Below, one piece after another: positions 1-8,453 of a stretch of 44,679 nt of DNA (the stretch's first letter is position 1; every line of letters starts with the position of its first letter). Source of the DNA: Dyella sp. ASV24 (lineage in GTDB: Bacteria; Pseudomonadota; Gammaproteobacteria; Xanthomonadales; Rhodanobacteraceae); the NCBI RefSeq assembly GCF_016428905.1, contig NZ_JAELTQ010000024.1, positions 1-44,679 on the forward strand. Direction: 5' to 3'. Position numbers and translations under genes: made by a program. The notes beneath the pieces were generated by a model. The model was given only the letters and a program-made list of their open reading frames with translations. It was not told the DNA's origin and did no database searches.

Positions 1-122
<122 letters not shown>

Positions 123-134
123 ACCATCCCAGCT

Positions 135-167
135 TCGTCGGCAGCGTCAGATGTGTATAAGAGACAG
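135..167 (+). other. Illumina Nextera read-1 adapter with transposase mosaic end
   Basis: This 33-base stretch matches the Nextera read-1 transposase adapter. It begins TCGTCGGCAGCGTC and ends with the 19-base Tn5 mosaic end AGATGTGTATAAGAGACAG at 149-167. The mosaic end directly abuts genomic sequence, as it would at a tagmentation point. The contig should be trimmed to about position 168. It is not evidence of a native transposon. Confidence 0.97.
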
Positions 168-174
168 CTTCTGA

Positions 175-299
175 AACCGGCCGCACTTGTGCGGCCGGTT
201 TTTTTGTACCTATGAAAAGCCAGCGGCCGCACTTGTGCGGCCGGTTTTTTTTGTGCCTATGAAAAGCCAGCGGCCGCCTTATGCGGCCGATTTTCTTTG
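175..299 (+). terminator. Three tandem intrinsic terminator hairpins
   Basis: Three near-copies of a hairpin unit repeat with a period of about 46-47 bases. Copy 1 has a perfect 12-bp stem (175-186 with 189-200) followed by a T-run. Copy 2 pairs 224-232 with 235-243 and is followed by eight Ts. Copy 3 pairs 271-277 with 283-289 and has a degenerate tail, TTTTCTTT. The linker TATGAAAAGCCAG is shared by copies 2 and 3. They would stop transcription entering from an upstream gene lost beyond the contig end, and would insulate liuB. The tandem triplication probably arose by local duplication. Confidence 0.85.
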
Positions 300-400
300 C
301 CTCGACAAGGCCTTGCCCTCATTCATGCTGCGACGCCGATTTAGCCCTTGAGCACAGGCGGCTATCATCCGGGACTCCCCACGAACGGCAGCTTCCGCTC

Positions 401-2008
401 ATGAGTGTCATCGCGTCGCAGATCGATCCCCGCTCCCCGGACTTCCAGGCCAGCAGCGCACAGCTGAAGGGCCAGGTGGACGACCTGCATCGCGAACTGG
501 CGCGCAGCGCGGAAGGCGGTGGCGAGAAGGCCCGCGATAAGCACACCTCCCGCGGCAAGCTGTTGCCACGTGAGCGCATCCGCGCCCTGCTCGATCCCGG
601 CTCGCCGTTCCTGGAGCTGTCACCGCTGGCCGCGCATGGCATGTACGACGACTCTGCACCGGCTGCCGGCATCATCACCGGCATCGGCCGCGTCAACGGC
701 ATCGAGGTGGTGGTGGTCGCCAACGATGCCACGGTCAAGGGCGGCACCTACTTTCCGATGACGGTGAAGAAGCACCTCCGTGCGCAGGAAGTCGCGCTGG
801 AGAACCGCCTGCCCTGCATCTATCTGGTCGACTCGGGCGGCGCTTTCCTGCCGCTGCAGGACGAGGTGTTCCCGGACAAGGAGCACTTCGGGCGCATTTT
901 CTTCAACCAGGCGCGCATGTCCGGCCTGGGCATTCCTCAGATCGCGGTGGTGATGGGTTCGTGTACGGCCGGTGGCGCTTATGTGCCGGCAATGAGCGAC
1001 GAAACCATCATCGTGCGCGAGCAAGGCACGATCTTCCTCGGCGGCCCGCCGCTGGTGAAGGCGGCCACCGGCGAGGTGGTCGACGCGGAGGCGCTGGGTG
1101 GCGCGGATGTCCATACGTCCGTGTCGGGCGTGGCGGACCATTACGCCGAGAACGACGCGCATGCGCTTTCCATCGCCCGCGATATCGTGGCCAGCCTCAA
1201 CCGCAAGAAAGATATGCCGCTGGCACTGCGTGCGCCGGTGGAGCCCCTGTACGCCGCCGACGAGCTGTACGGCATCATTCCGCAGGACAGCCGCCGCCCG
1301 TTCGACATCCGCGAAGTGATCTCACGCATCGTCGACGGCTCGGAGTTCCACGAGTTCAAGGCACGTTACGGCAAGACCCTGGTCTGCGGTTTCGCGCATA
1401 TCCACGGCTATCCGGTGGGCATCATTGCCAACAACGGCATCCTGTTCTCGGAATCCGCGCTCAAGGGCGCGCACTTCATCGAATTGTGCAACCAGCGCAA
1501 CGTGCCTCTGGTATTCCTGCAGAACATCACCGGCTTCATGGTCGGCAAGAAATACGAGAACGCCGGCATCGCGAAGGACGGCGCCAAGATGGTGACCGCC
1601 GTGGCCTGCTCTCACGTGCCCAAGTTCACCGTGGTGATCGGCGGCAGCTTCGGCGCGGGCAACTACGCCATGTGCGGACGCGCCTATGGCGCACGCTTCC
1701 TGTGGATGTGGCCCAACTCGCGCATCAGCGTGATGGGCGGCGAGCAAGCCGCCTCCGTGCTCGCCACCGTGCGCCGCGATGGCATCGAAGCCAGCGGCAA
1801 GTCCTGGAGCGCGGAGGACGAAGAAGCCTTCAAGGCGCCGATCCGCGACCAGTACGAGCGTCAGGGCCACCCCTACTACGCCAGTGCCCGCCTGTGGGAC
1901 GACGGCATCATCGATCCCGCCGATACACGCCGTGTGCTGGGTTTGGCCATCTCGGCATCGCTGAATGCACCGATCGAGCCCCAGCGCTACGGCGTGTTCC
2001 GCATGTAA
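401..2008 (+). CDS. liuB: Methylcrotonyl-CoA carboxylase, carboxyltransferase (beta) subunit
   Basis: This 535-residue protein is the carboxyltransferase subunit of 3-methylcrotonyl-CoA carboxylase. It moves carboxyl from carboxybiotin to 3-methylcrotonyl-CoA in leucine/isovalerate degradation. The sequence is a full-length crotonase-fold carboxyltransferase, with an N-terminal [10 protein letters not shown] segment, the glycine-rich VDSGGAFLP and [15 protein letters not shown] stretches, and a C-terminal half containing [17 protein letters not shown] and [19 protein letters not shown] 401 was chosen because it gives the usual family length; ATG 281 adds 40 unrelated residues and lies inside the third terminator hairpin. 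No strong ribosome binding site is visible. Its partner liuD lies about 23 kb downstream, and liuA, usually next door, would lie beyond the contig end. Confidence 0.95.
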   Translation: MSVIASQIDPRSPDFQASSAQLKGQVDDLHRELARSAEGGGEKARDKHTSRGKLLPRERIRALLDPGSPFLELSPLAAHGMYDDSAPAAGIITGIGRVNGIEVVVVANDATVKGGTYFPMTVKKHLRAQEVALENRLPCIYLVDSGGAFLPLQDEVFPDKEHFGRIFFNQARMSGLGIPQIAVVMGSCTAGGAYVPAMSDETIIVREQGTIFLGGPPLVKAATGEVVDAEALGGADVHTSVSGVADHYAENDAHALSIARDIVASLNRKKDMPLALRAPVEPLYAADELYGIIPQDSRRPFDIREVISRIVDGSEFHEFKARYGKTLVCGFAHIHGYPVGIIANNGILFSESALKGAHFIELCNQRNVPLVFLQNITGFMVGKKYENAGIAKDGAKMVTAVACSHVPKFTVVIGGSFGAGNYAMCGRAYGARFLWMWPNSRISVMGGEQAASVLATVRRDGIEASGKSWSAEDEEAFKAPIRDQYERQGHPYYASARLWDDGIIDPADTRRVLGLAISASLNAPIEPQRYGVFRM

Positions 2009-2038
2009 GGCTGCGGACCTTTCCTGCAGATAAAGAAA

Positions 2039-2060
2039 GGCCTCGTCTCACGACGAGGCC
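2039..2060 (-). terminator. Terminator for the minus-strand glycosidase gene
   Basis: A 9-bp stem (2039-2047 with 2052-2060) encloses a 4-base loop. Read on the minus strand it is followed by TTTCTTTA, so it fits termination of the gene ending at 2120. On the plus strand no T-run follows, so it is a weak stop for liuB. Confidence 0.7.
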
Positions 2061-2119
2061 AGGTCCCTGGATACATCAGGACCAAGGGCCAGCGGGGGGA
2101 TGCCGGCCGAAGGGGATGC

Positions 2120-4171
2120 TCAGTGCGATGCGTCGGGTACCAACTCCAGGTTCAACACCTGGAACGGCGCCAGCGTGATCGTGCCCGGCTGGTCCGCGTC
2201 GAAACTCATCGCGGGCTTGCCTGCGTCTTCCTTCCACGGGCTGCGCGCAGTAAAGCGATGCGCCGCACCCGGCGGAAGCTCCAGCTGTCGACCAAGATCG
2301 ATCACCGCCAGCTGTGGTTTGTCACTGGGGTTGCGCAAGGTGAGGATGGCCTTGGTCGGTGTCCACGCCGCCCAACCGTAGACGTCCAAGCGTCCGGGGT
2401 CGCCACCGACCCAATGCACGTCCTTGAGTACGCCCGCGTTGGTACGTGACCAGCGTGCGGCTTCGGCGAGCACGTCCCAGTCCTGCGTGGAGAGCAGATC
2501 CGGCGTGATGTACATCTCCTGCAACTGCGTGCCGGTGCCGAAGTAAGAGCGCACTTCGTTGGCAAAGTCGTGGCCCGGATCGGCGTTGAGTCGGCGGTTT
2601 TCCTTGGCGTAGATGATGCCGTGGAGCATCAGGGAGTTGAGTGGATACAGCGGGCCCTTCTCCACGATGTTGTGGTACGTCTCGCGGTCGCGATAGGTGA
2701 TCCAACGCTCGCGCTTGGTGCCCACGCCGGCCAGGTCGTCGTCTTCGCCGTCACGCCAGATCGAATCGGCATAGCGCAACCAGAATGGCGAGGCCATGGT
2801 TCCCGTGGTGAGGTTGATGTACAGGTCCGGCTTGGCCACGCGCAGGTCGTCGATCAACTGGATCGCTGCATCGAAGTCGCTGCTGAAGCGGCTGCCTGGA
2901 AATACCTTGTCCGCGTTACCCGTGCCGTCAAACTTGAACTGGTTGATGCCGTCGTTCTTCACCAGATCCATCACGGCGTCGTGGAAACGCTGGTAGTACT
3001 TGGGACCGGAAAGCGCCAGACCGCCATCGATGATCTCGTAGCCAGCCGCCTGCCCGTTCTTGACGCGCTCCTCCTTGGGCTTGCCGTAACCGCCCCACGG
3101 GGACAGCCACATGCCCGGTGCTGCACCGTACTTGGCTGCCGCGTCGCGCAACGGCGAGAAGCCATGCGGGAAGTCCTTGCTGAAATGCCAGCTGCCGCTG
3201 CGATCATCCCAACCGTCGTCGAACAGGTAGGAGTCGAGCGTCACGCCGCGCTTGACCTTTAGCTCCTCGCCGAACGCATGGATGCGGTCCAGCGCCTGCG
3301 CCTCGGTATACGGCGTGAAGTACCCAATGTCGTACCACGAGTTGTAATGCAGGAAGGTGCGATACGGATGCGCACGCTCTCGCTCGACATAGGTGAGGAA
3401 ATCACGGCGCAATTGGTTATCGTGCGTGACGCCGACCACGGCGGAGTACGTGATCGACTGCCCCTTGGGTAGCGGCAAGCCACGTTCAATCCACAGCTTT
3501 GCCTGCTTGCCATGTACCTCACTGGACGAGAGCGGATGCTCGAAGCCCAAGTAATCATGCCCTGCGACGATGGGTGAACCCGGCACGACACCGACGACTT
3601 CCGCACTGTCCGCCTGCATCTGCAGCAAGGCCACCTTGCTGATGTTCTCGTCCTGCTTCAGCGCAGTGATGGTGACGACGGCACGAAGATAGTCGGAGCC
3701 TTCGCGCTGCACCCATTGCCAGTCGACGCGGAAACGGCCGTCTGCATCGCCGAAGGTCGCTTGCACCGTCTTGCCGGCGGAGCGCTCTGCAAGACGGGAT
3801 GCCTTGGCATTCGCCTTCAGCGCGCTGACCTTGGGTGCTGAGATCACCTTCAATTGGCCGACACCGAGCTTGCTGCCATCCGCCATGGTCAATTCAATCG
3901 GCGCCGTTACCGGCAACGTCTGATGGTTCGGCTGATCCTCCACCACCATATCGGCCAACGTGCCGTCGGCGATCTTCCACCGGGCGACAATGCTGTCGTT
4001 GCCGAATTGATATGCGTCGCCCTGTTGCGAAAAAGCAGCCATGTGCCCGTCCGCTGCACCGGCCGCGCCGGTCATCCCAGCCAGCAGCATGCATGCCAGC
4101 AGTGTGCGCCCCCATGGTGCGCGCGATGTGCCGATAAGCCGTTGGGTACGGCCAATTCCAATCCCTGCCAT
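2120..4171 (-). CDS. Secreted clan GH-D glycoside hydrolase (alpha-galactosidase / alpha-N-acetylgalactosaminidase-like)
   Basis: This 683-residue protein starts with an Arg-containing n-region and a hydrophobic segment (about residues 21-40, ending GAAGAA), so it is probably exported. An N-terminal beta-rich domain is followed by a TIM barrel from about 270. Landmarks of clan GH-D (GH27/GH36) are DDGW at 318-321, K-F-D with D415 as candidate nucleophile, and W-R-D with D474 as candidate acid/base. A C-terminal beta domain follows from about 590. ATG 4171 was chosen over the in-frame TTG at 4177 because GAGAGG lies 7 bases upstream of it. It sits just downstream of a TonB-dependent receptor in a sugar amine locus, suggesting release of alpha-linked galactose or galactosamine units from a glycan. 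The exact family and substrate are inferred. Confidence 0.75.
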   Translation of the reverse strand: MAGIGIGRTQRLIGTSRAPWGRTLLACMLLAGMTGAAGAADGHMAAFSQQGDAYQFGNDSIVARWKIADGTLADMVVEDQPNHQTLPVTAPIELTMADGSKLGVGQLKVISAPKVSALKANAKASRLAERSAGKTVQATFGDADGRFRVDWQWVQREGSDYLRAVVTITALKQDENISKVALLQMQADSAEVVGVVPGSPIVAGHDYLGFEHPLSSSEVHGKQAKLWIERGLPLPKGQSITYSAVVGVTHDNQLRRDFLTYVERERAHPYRTFLHYNSWYDIGYFTPYTEAQALDRIHAFGEELKVKRGVTLDSYLFDDGWDDRSGSWHFSKDFPHGFSPLRDAAAKYGAAPGMWLSPWGGYGKPKEERVKNGQAAGYEIIDGGLALSGPKYYQRFHDAVMDLVKNDGINQFKFDGTGNADKVFPGSRFSSDFDAAIQLIDDLRVAKPDLYINLTTGTMASPFWLRYADSIWRDGEDDDLAGVGTKRERWITYRDRETYHNIVEKGPLYPLNSLMLHGIIYAKENRRLNADPGHDFANEVRSYFGTGTQLQEMYITPDLLSTQDWDVLAEAARWSRTNAGVLKDVHWVGGDPGRLDVYGWAAWTPTKAILTLRNPSDKPQLAVIDLGRQLELPPGAAHRFTARSPWKEDAGKPAMSFDADQPGTITLAPFQVLNLELVPDASH

Positions 4172-4231
4172 GTTCAAGCCTCTCTTCGTGCCGTAGCCCG
4201 CGCAGCGTTATCGCTCGCGGCCAGCCCGGAT

Positions 4232-4258
4232 CAAAAAGCCGCGGCAGGCGCCGCGGCT
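4232..4258 (-). terminator. Intrinsic terminator between receptor and glycosidase genes
   Basis: An 8-bp stem (4237-4244 with 4251-4258) with a 6-base loop is followed on the minus strand by TTTTT. It lies between the end of the receptor gene (4279) and the start of the glycosidase (4171). It would reduce read-through, so the glycosidase may be expressed at a lower level or from its own promoter. Confidence 0.72.
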
Positions 4259-4278
4259 CGCGCGTGGGTCAAACCCGA

Positions 4279-7200
4279 TCAGAACTTCTGCTGGTAACGC
4301 AGGTAGACATAACGACCAATGTCATACGACGCGTTGTAGTTATACGGCGTATCGCTGCCCGCGTAAGCGCCGTAGATATACGGCCCCTTACGATTGAACA
4401 CGTTGTTGGCGCCCAGCGAAATGGTGGCCTTCCACGGTGCCTTCCAATACACCTGTACGTCATCGAAGGTAACCGAGGCGATCTGCGTCATCGGCTCCGG
4501 ACCCACACCCGGTGCGTAGTAGTTGGGCAAGGTGCAGGGGAATGCGCTACGCGTATTCGGCGGCGGGAAGGCGCATGGTGCCTTCAGCGGCGAGAAGTAG
4601 CGCATGGTCCAGGTGGCGCCAAAGTCGCGCCAGGCCCAATCCACCGAGAAGTTGCCACGCAGGCGCCACACCGACATGGCCGTCTGCGACGACGCGATGC
4701 CTGTGCCGTACACCACCGCCGAACCCACCGTCGGCAGCATGTTGTAGCTGGTGACGTAGGTACCGGAAAGGTTGAGCTTGAAGCGTCCGATCGCGTACTC
4801 GGGCAAGGCGTAAGCGAGATTGAAATCGTAGCCGGAGGTCTTCTCCCAACCGGCATTGGTTTCCAGGTTCATCAGGTTGATGATTTGCCCGGTGCCCGCC
4901 TGCCGCTGGAACTGTGAGCATGCCGACTCAATGCCGTACTGGTAGCAGTTGGCCAGCACCTGATCATTGGTGATGCCGGTGATCAGGTTGCGAATGTTGT
5001 AGCGCCAGTAGTCAACCGAGGCATTGAAGCCCTGCAGCCAGGACGGGCTGTACACAAAGCCGACCTGGCCGTTGTACGAGGTCTCGGGCTGCAGATGCGA
5101 ATTGCCGCCGTTGAAGCTCTCCGTAACGCCAACGGAATCAGCAGCGATCACCGGCTGTCCGGTGTTGTCGAGCTGACGGAAGTTCGCCGGTACACCGGCA
5201 ACCCCGGCAAAACCCGTCTTGCAACGCTGTGCAACCGAGGGACTGTAGCCATACATGGCGGGACCGAATACCGCATCACAGGGATCCGTGAAGCCGCCCG
5301 CGTTGTAGAGGCCCTGATAGAGATCGTTGACGGTGGGTGCGCGGAAACCCGTGCCATAGCTCGCACGGACCAACAGGTCTTCGAACGGCTGCCAGGTCAG
5401 CTTGAACGACGCATTGGTGGTGCTGCCGAAGTTGCTGTAGTCGGAATAGCGAAGCGCCGCATCCAGTGCGAGGCTCTTGGCGCCGGGCAGATCCTTCAGG
5501 AACGGCGCGTTCACCTCGACATACGCCTCGTTCAAGGAATAGCTGCCGTGATTGGGGCCCACCGCGCCATCGGTCGAATTGCCGGCGGCGGCAAAGGCAT
5601 CAGGCTCGTCGTAACCGGACACGCTGCGATGGTCCACACCGGTCGCAAAGGTGAACTGTCCACCCGGCAAGGAGAACAAGTCACCGCCAAAGTCCGCCGA
5701 TGCCGCCTTTTCCTCGCTGCCATAGCGCTCGACGCTGTTGATCATCAGGTAGTCGAGCATTTGCTGGGTGACGTTGCCCAGCGGATTGAGCGGCACGCAG
5801 CCCGCGATCACGTTGCCCGGCGTGCCGCAACGCACGACGCCATCCGAACCGAGGAAGGACGGCCCCAGCGCGTTCGCTGCGTTCGGCAGGTTGAAATAAC
5901 CCGTACGCGTGTTCACGCCGGTGATCTTGCTGTCGTAGTAGTTCACATCCCAGTTGAACGTGTGCTCGCCCAGGCTGAACACGCCATCCAGGCCCGCACT
6001 GTAACGGGTGTTCTTGGGTTTGTTGTAGCTGTTGAACGTATCGCCGGCAATGCGGCGGTAGAAGTTCACATCCTGCGGCGTCTGGCCGGGCTGGTTATAG
6101 GGGTTGTAATAGCTCTGGGCCGAAAGCACCGATGGGAAGTTGTCATGCCCGCCCATGCCGCTGTACAGGGTGGCCGTGCCCGCCGTGGCCGTCTCGCTGT
6201 CCAGGTTGTAGCCCGCGTTGAACCTGGCCGTGATGTTGTCGGTGATCTTGTAATGCGTATCCAGGTACAGGTTCTTGGTGCGGTCAGCCGTGTGCAACAT
6301 GTACTGATGGCCGGCGTCCCTGTTGTACGTGTAATCACCGGGATTGATCACGTCCCCGTTCGGACCGTAAGTCGGTTTGACCACTTGATGGTAGTCATTG
6401 AGATTGGATCCATCCCCGCCCGGGCCGAGCACGATGGAATGCTGGCTGCCATCGGGAAGGGTCGCGTTGGTGATCACGGGCTGGTAACCCACGTACGAGC
6501 GACCGTACAGGGGATGCTGATCCGTCCAAGGGTAGCTGGAGAAACCGCGCGAGCTGGCCCACACAGGTTCCTGGTTCTGGTACGAGGCACTGAACACCAC
6601 GCCCCAACGGTCGGTGGTCTTGCCGAACGTCACGTCGTACTGGCTCTGCTCGCCATCGCCATGCGGCGCGTACATGCCGTTATAGGTATTGAGCTCGACG
6701 CCGTTGAAATCCTTGCGCGTGATGATGTTGATCACGCCGGCAATGGCATCGGAGCCGTACACAGCGGATGCGCCGTTCGCGAGCACGTCGATGTGATCGA
6801 TGATCGCCGTGGGGATCACATTGACGTTGGTATAGCCGCCATGCGCCGCGCCAATGCGCTGACCATCCAGCAGCACCAGCGTGCGTGGCGCGCCCAGGCC
6901 GCGCAGATTGATGAACTGCCCGCCCTGGTTCGGCCCCAGATCGCCGGGTGCCGACATACTCAGGTCAGGTGTCGCGGCGGCGGAAACGTTCTGCAGGATC
7001 TGGCCGACAGTCGCAAAGCCTTGTCGCTCGATATCGGCGCGACTGATAGTGATCACCGGTTGTGCATCCGCCACGTCAACGCTGCGGATGTTGGAGCCGG
7101 TCACGGTCACCTGCTGGAGCTGCTTGGCGTTCTTCTCGGACGCCTGGCCATCATCCTTGCTCTGCGGCTTGGACGGCACGTTGGTCGGCGTGTCGGCCGG

Positions 7201-7350
7201 CGGTGTCGAAGACTGCGCCAGTGCAGCGCCGCCCCAGGCAACGCCGCCGACAGCCCATGCAAGGCGCATGGCGACTACCAAGGCATTGGCCTGCATCACG
7301 CCGTCGCGACGGCCGTTACACCATGAAGAACCACCCTTCCTCGTATTCAT
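4279..7350 (-). CDS. TonB-dependent outer-membrane receptor
   Basis: This 1023-residue protein has a long signal peptide ending ALA-Q at about 45/46 and a Ser/Pro/Lys-rich linker. A plug domain follows, starting around VTVTGSNIR and including LRGLGAPRTLVLLDGQR and a YGSDAIAGVINIITRK segment. A large beta-barrel ends in an aromatic residue (...YQQKF), as expected for BAM-inserted porins. ATG 7350 was chosen because GGGGAGAG precedes it closely; the longer ORF starting at 7389 lacks such a site. It lies 155 bases downstream of two sugar kinase genes and just upstream of a glycosidase, a layout typical of xanthomonad carbohydrate-utilisation loci. It is therefore inferred to import an oligosaccharide, energised by TonB/ExbBD encoded elsewhere. 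The substrate cannot be read from sequence. Confidence 0.93.
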   Translation of the reverse strand: MNTRKGGSSWCNGRRDGVMQANALVVAMRLAWAVGGVAWGGAALAQSSTPPADTPTNVPSKPQSKDDGQASEKNAKQLQQVTVTGSNIRSVDVADAQPVITISRADIERQGFATVGQILQNVSAAATPDLSMSAPGDLGPNQGGQFINLRGLGAPRTLVLLDGQRIGAAHGGYTNVNVIPTAIIDHIDVLANGASAVYGSDAIAGVINIITRKDFNGVELNTYNGMYAPHGDGEQSQYDVTFGKTTDRWGVVFSASYQNQEPVWASSRGFSSYPWTDQHPLYGRSYVGYQPVITNATLPDGSQHSIVLGPGGDGSNLNDYHQVVKPTYGPNGDVINPGDYTYNRDAGHQYMLHTADRTKNLYLDTHYKITDNITARFNAGYNLDSETATAGTATLYSGMGGHDNFPSVLSAQSYYNPYNQPGQTPQDVNFYRRIAGDTFNSYNKPKNTRYSAGLDGVFSLGEHTFNWDVNYYDSKITGVNTRTGYFNLPNAANALGPSFLGSDGVVRCGTPGNVIAGCVPLNPLGNVTQQMLDYLMINSVERYGSEEKAASADFGGDLFSLPGGQFTFATGVDHRSVSGYDEPDAFAAAGNSTDGAVGPNHGSYSLNEAYVEVNAPFLKDLPGAKSLALDAALRYSDYSNFGSTTNASFKLTWQPFEDLLVRASYGTGFRAPTVNDLYQGLYNAGGFTDPCDAVFGPAMYGYSPSVAQRCKTGFAGVAGVPANFRQLDNTGQPVIAADSVGVTESFNGGNSHLQPETSYNGQVGFVYSPSWLQGFNASVDYWRYNIRNLITGITNDQVLANCYQYGIESACSQFQRQAGTGQIINLMNLETNAGWEKTSGYDFNLAYALPEYAIGRFKLNLSGTYVTSYNMLPTVGSAVVYGTGIASSQTAMSVWRLRGNFSVDWAWRDFGATWTMRYFSPLKAPCAFPPPNTRSAFPCTLPNYYAPGVGPEPMTQIASVTFDDVQVYWKAPWKATISLGANNVFNRKGPYIYGAYAGSDTPYNYNASYDIGRYVYLRYQQKF

Positions 7351-7423
7351 GAACACTCTCTCCCCGTGGTCTATGTCGTCGCACCGCATGAACTCCCCGT
7401 TCGTCGCGGTGCTGGATGACTTC

Positions 7424-7444
7424 CCATGGAGTCGGTCTCCATGG
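7424..7444. promoter_or_regulatory. Perfect inverted repeat upstream of the receptor gene
   Basis: Arms CCATGGAG (7424-7431) and CTCCATGG (7437-7444) flank a 5-base spacer. It lies in the 155-base gap between kinase and receptor genes and has no T-run on either side. It is more likely an operator or a leader hairpin than a terminator. The protein that would bind it is unknown. Confidence 0.45.
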
Positions 7445-7505
7445 ATTGGTTGACGCGAACAACTCTCCCTTTCGCCCGCGTGGCCTCAGCGCGCCACGCG
7501 CGCCA

Positions 7506-8453
7506 TCAAACGCTTGCTGTCGATACCGCGATGCGCTGAATTCGCACGTCAGGAAGCAGCGCCTGCACGACGCGCCGCTCCACAAAGCCGGTTTCCTCAC
7601 CCATGGCATTGGCGGCACCGCAGGCCACCGCGAGGCGCAAGGACTCGTCAAAGCTCAGGCCTCGCTCATGCGCAACGGCCAGCCCCGCCAGGAAACAATC
7701 ACCTGAGCCCACCGCATTCGTGCTCTGTTTCAGCGCGAGCCGGGCGTGCCACGTGGTTTCACCGTCAAAGCCAAACGCGCCCTGTTCTCCCAGCGTCACT
7801 ACGGGCCGCAGAACGCCTCTTGCGTAGAGCTGGTGCAACAAAGACGCCACCTGTTCGTGCGTCTCCACCGGATGCCCCATCAATTGCCCCGCCTCGTCCC
7901 GGTTGGGCTTGATCACACTGGGGCGCGCATCGACGACGTGACGCAAGGCTTCGCCGCTGGCATCCACCAGGCACGCCATACCGTTACCGCTGGCCTGACG
8001 CACGATGCGCGCGTAGGTGTCGCTTTCGAAGCCTCGCGGCAAGCTGCCGGTGAGTACCAATGCATCGCTGTTGTCGAGTGCACGCTCCAGCGTTCGGATC
8101 AGTTGATCGCGCGTCGCGGCACTGAGCATGGGGCCCGGATCGAGCACTTCGGTCATACGACCGTCGCGCTCGCGCAGCGCCAGGCACTGGCGCAAGTCCG
8201 CTCCAATTTCCACACCATGGAACAGCACGCCGCGTTCGCTCATCCGTCGCGCCACGAAGTTGCGATGCGTGGCATCGATAAGACCGACCAGTTGCACTGG
8301 TTCGCCCAATGCGGCGATGGTCTGCGCCACATGCACGCCCTTGCCACCGGGATAGCTCTGCACAGCGCTCGCACGCTGCACGGCGCCCGGTTGCAGCGCG
8401 TCGAGGGTCACCAACCGGTCGATCGCCGTATTGAAGCCCCCGACGGTAATCAC
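7506..8453 (-). CDS. PfkB-family kinase, tagatose-6-phosphate / 1-phosphofructokinase type
   Basis: This 315-residue kinase belongs to the LacC/FruK/AgaZ-like branch of the PfkB family, which phosphorylates sugar phosphates. Visible motifs are the substrate-binding PGGKG at 35-39, KPN at 182-184, and the ATP/anion-hole signature NAVGSGDCF at 246-254 with catalytic D252. In this locus the likely reaction is tagatose-6-phosphate to tagatose-1,6-bisphosphate, feeding the aldolase at 10640. It starts with GTG at 8453, which overlaps the TGA of the upstream kinase as GTGA, implying translational coupling. A role as a fructose-1-phosphate kinase is the main alternative, but no fructose transport genes are nearby. 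Confidence 0.85.
   Translation of the reverse strand: MITVGGFNTAIDRLVTLDALQPGAVQRASAVQSYPGGKGVHVAQTIAALGEPVQLVGLIDATHRNFVARRMSERGVLFHGVEIGADLRQCLALRERDGRMTEVLDPGPMLSAATRDQLIRTLERALDNSDALVLTGSLPRGFESDTYARIVRQASGNGMACLVDASGEALRHVVDARPSVIKPNRDEAGQLMGHPVETHEQVASLLHQLYARGVLRPVVTLGEQGAFGFDGETTWHARLALKQSTNAVGSGDCFLAGLAVAHERGLSFDESLRLAVACGAANAMGEETGFVERRVVQALLPDVRIQRIAVSTASV

Noticed and set aside
135-167. Tn5 mosaic end as a native mobile element
   Set aside because: It is part of the exact Nextera adapter next to poly-C, so it is a library artefact.
281-400. Upstream ATG start for liuB
   Set aside because: It adds 40 residues unlike the family and lies within the third terminator hairpin.
5095-7326. 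743-codon plus-strand ORF
   Set aside because: It is antisense to the receptor gene, has no recognisable domain, and reflects high-GC third-position bias.
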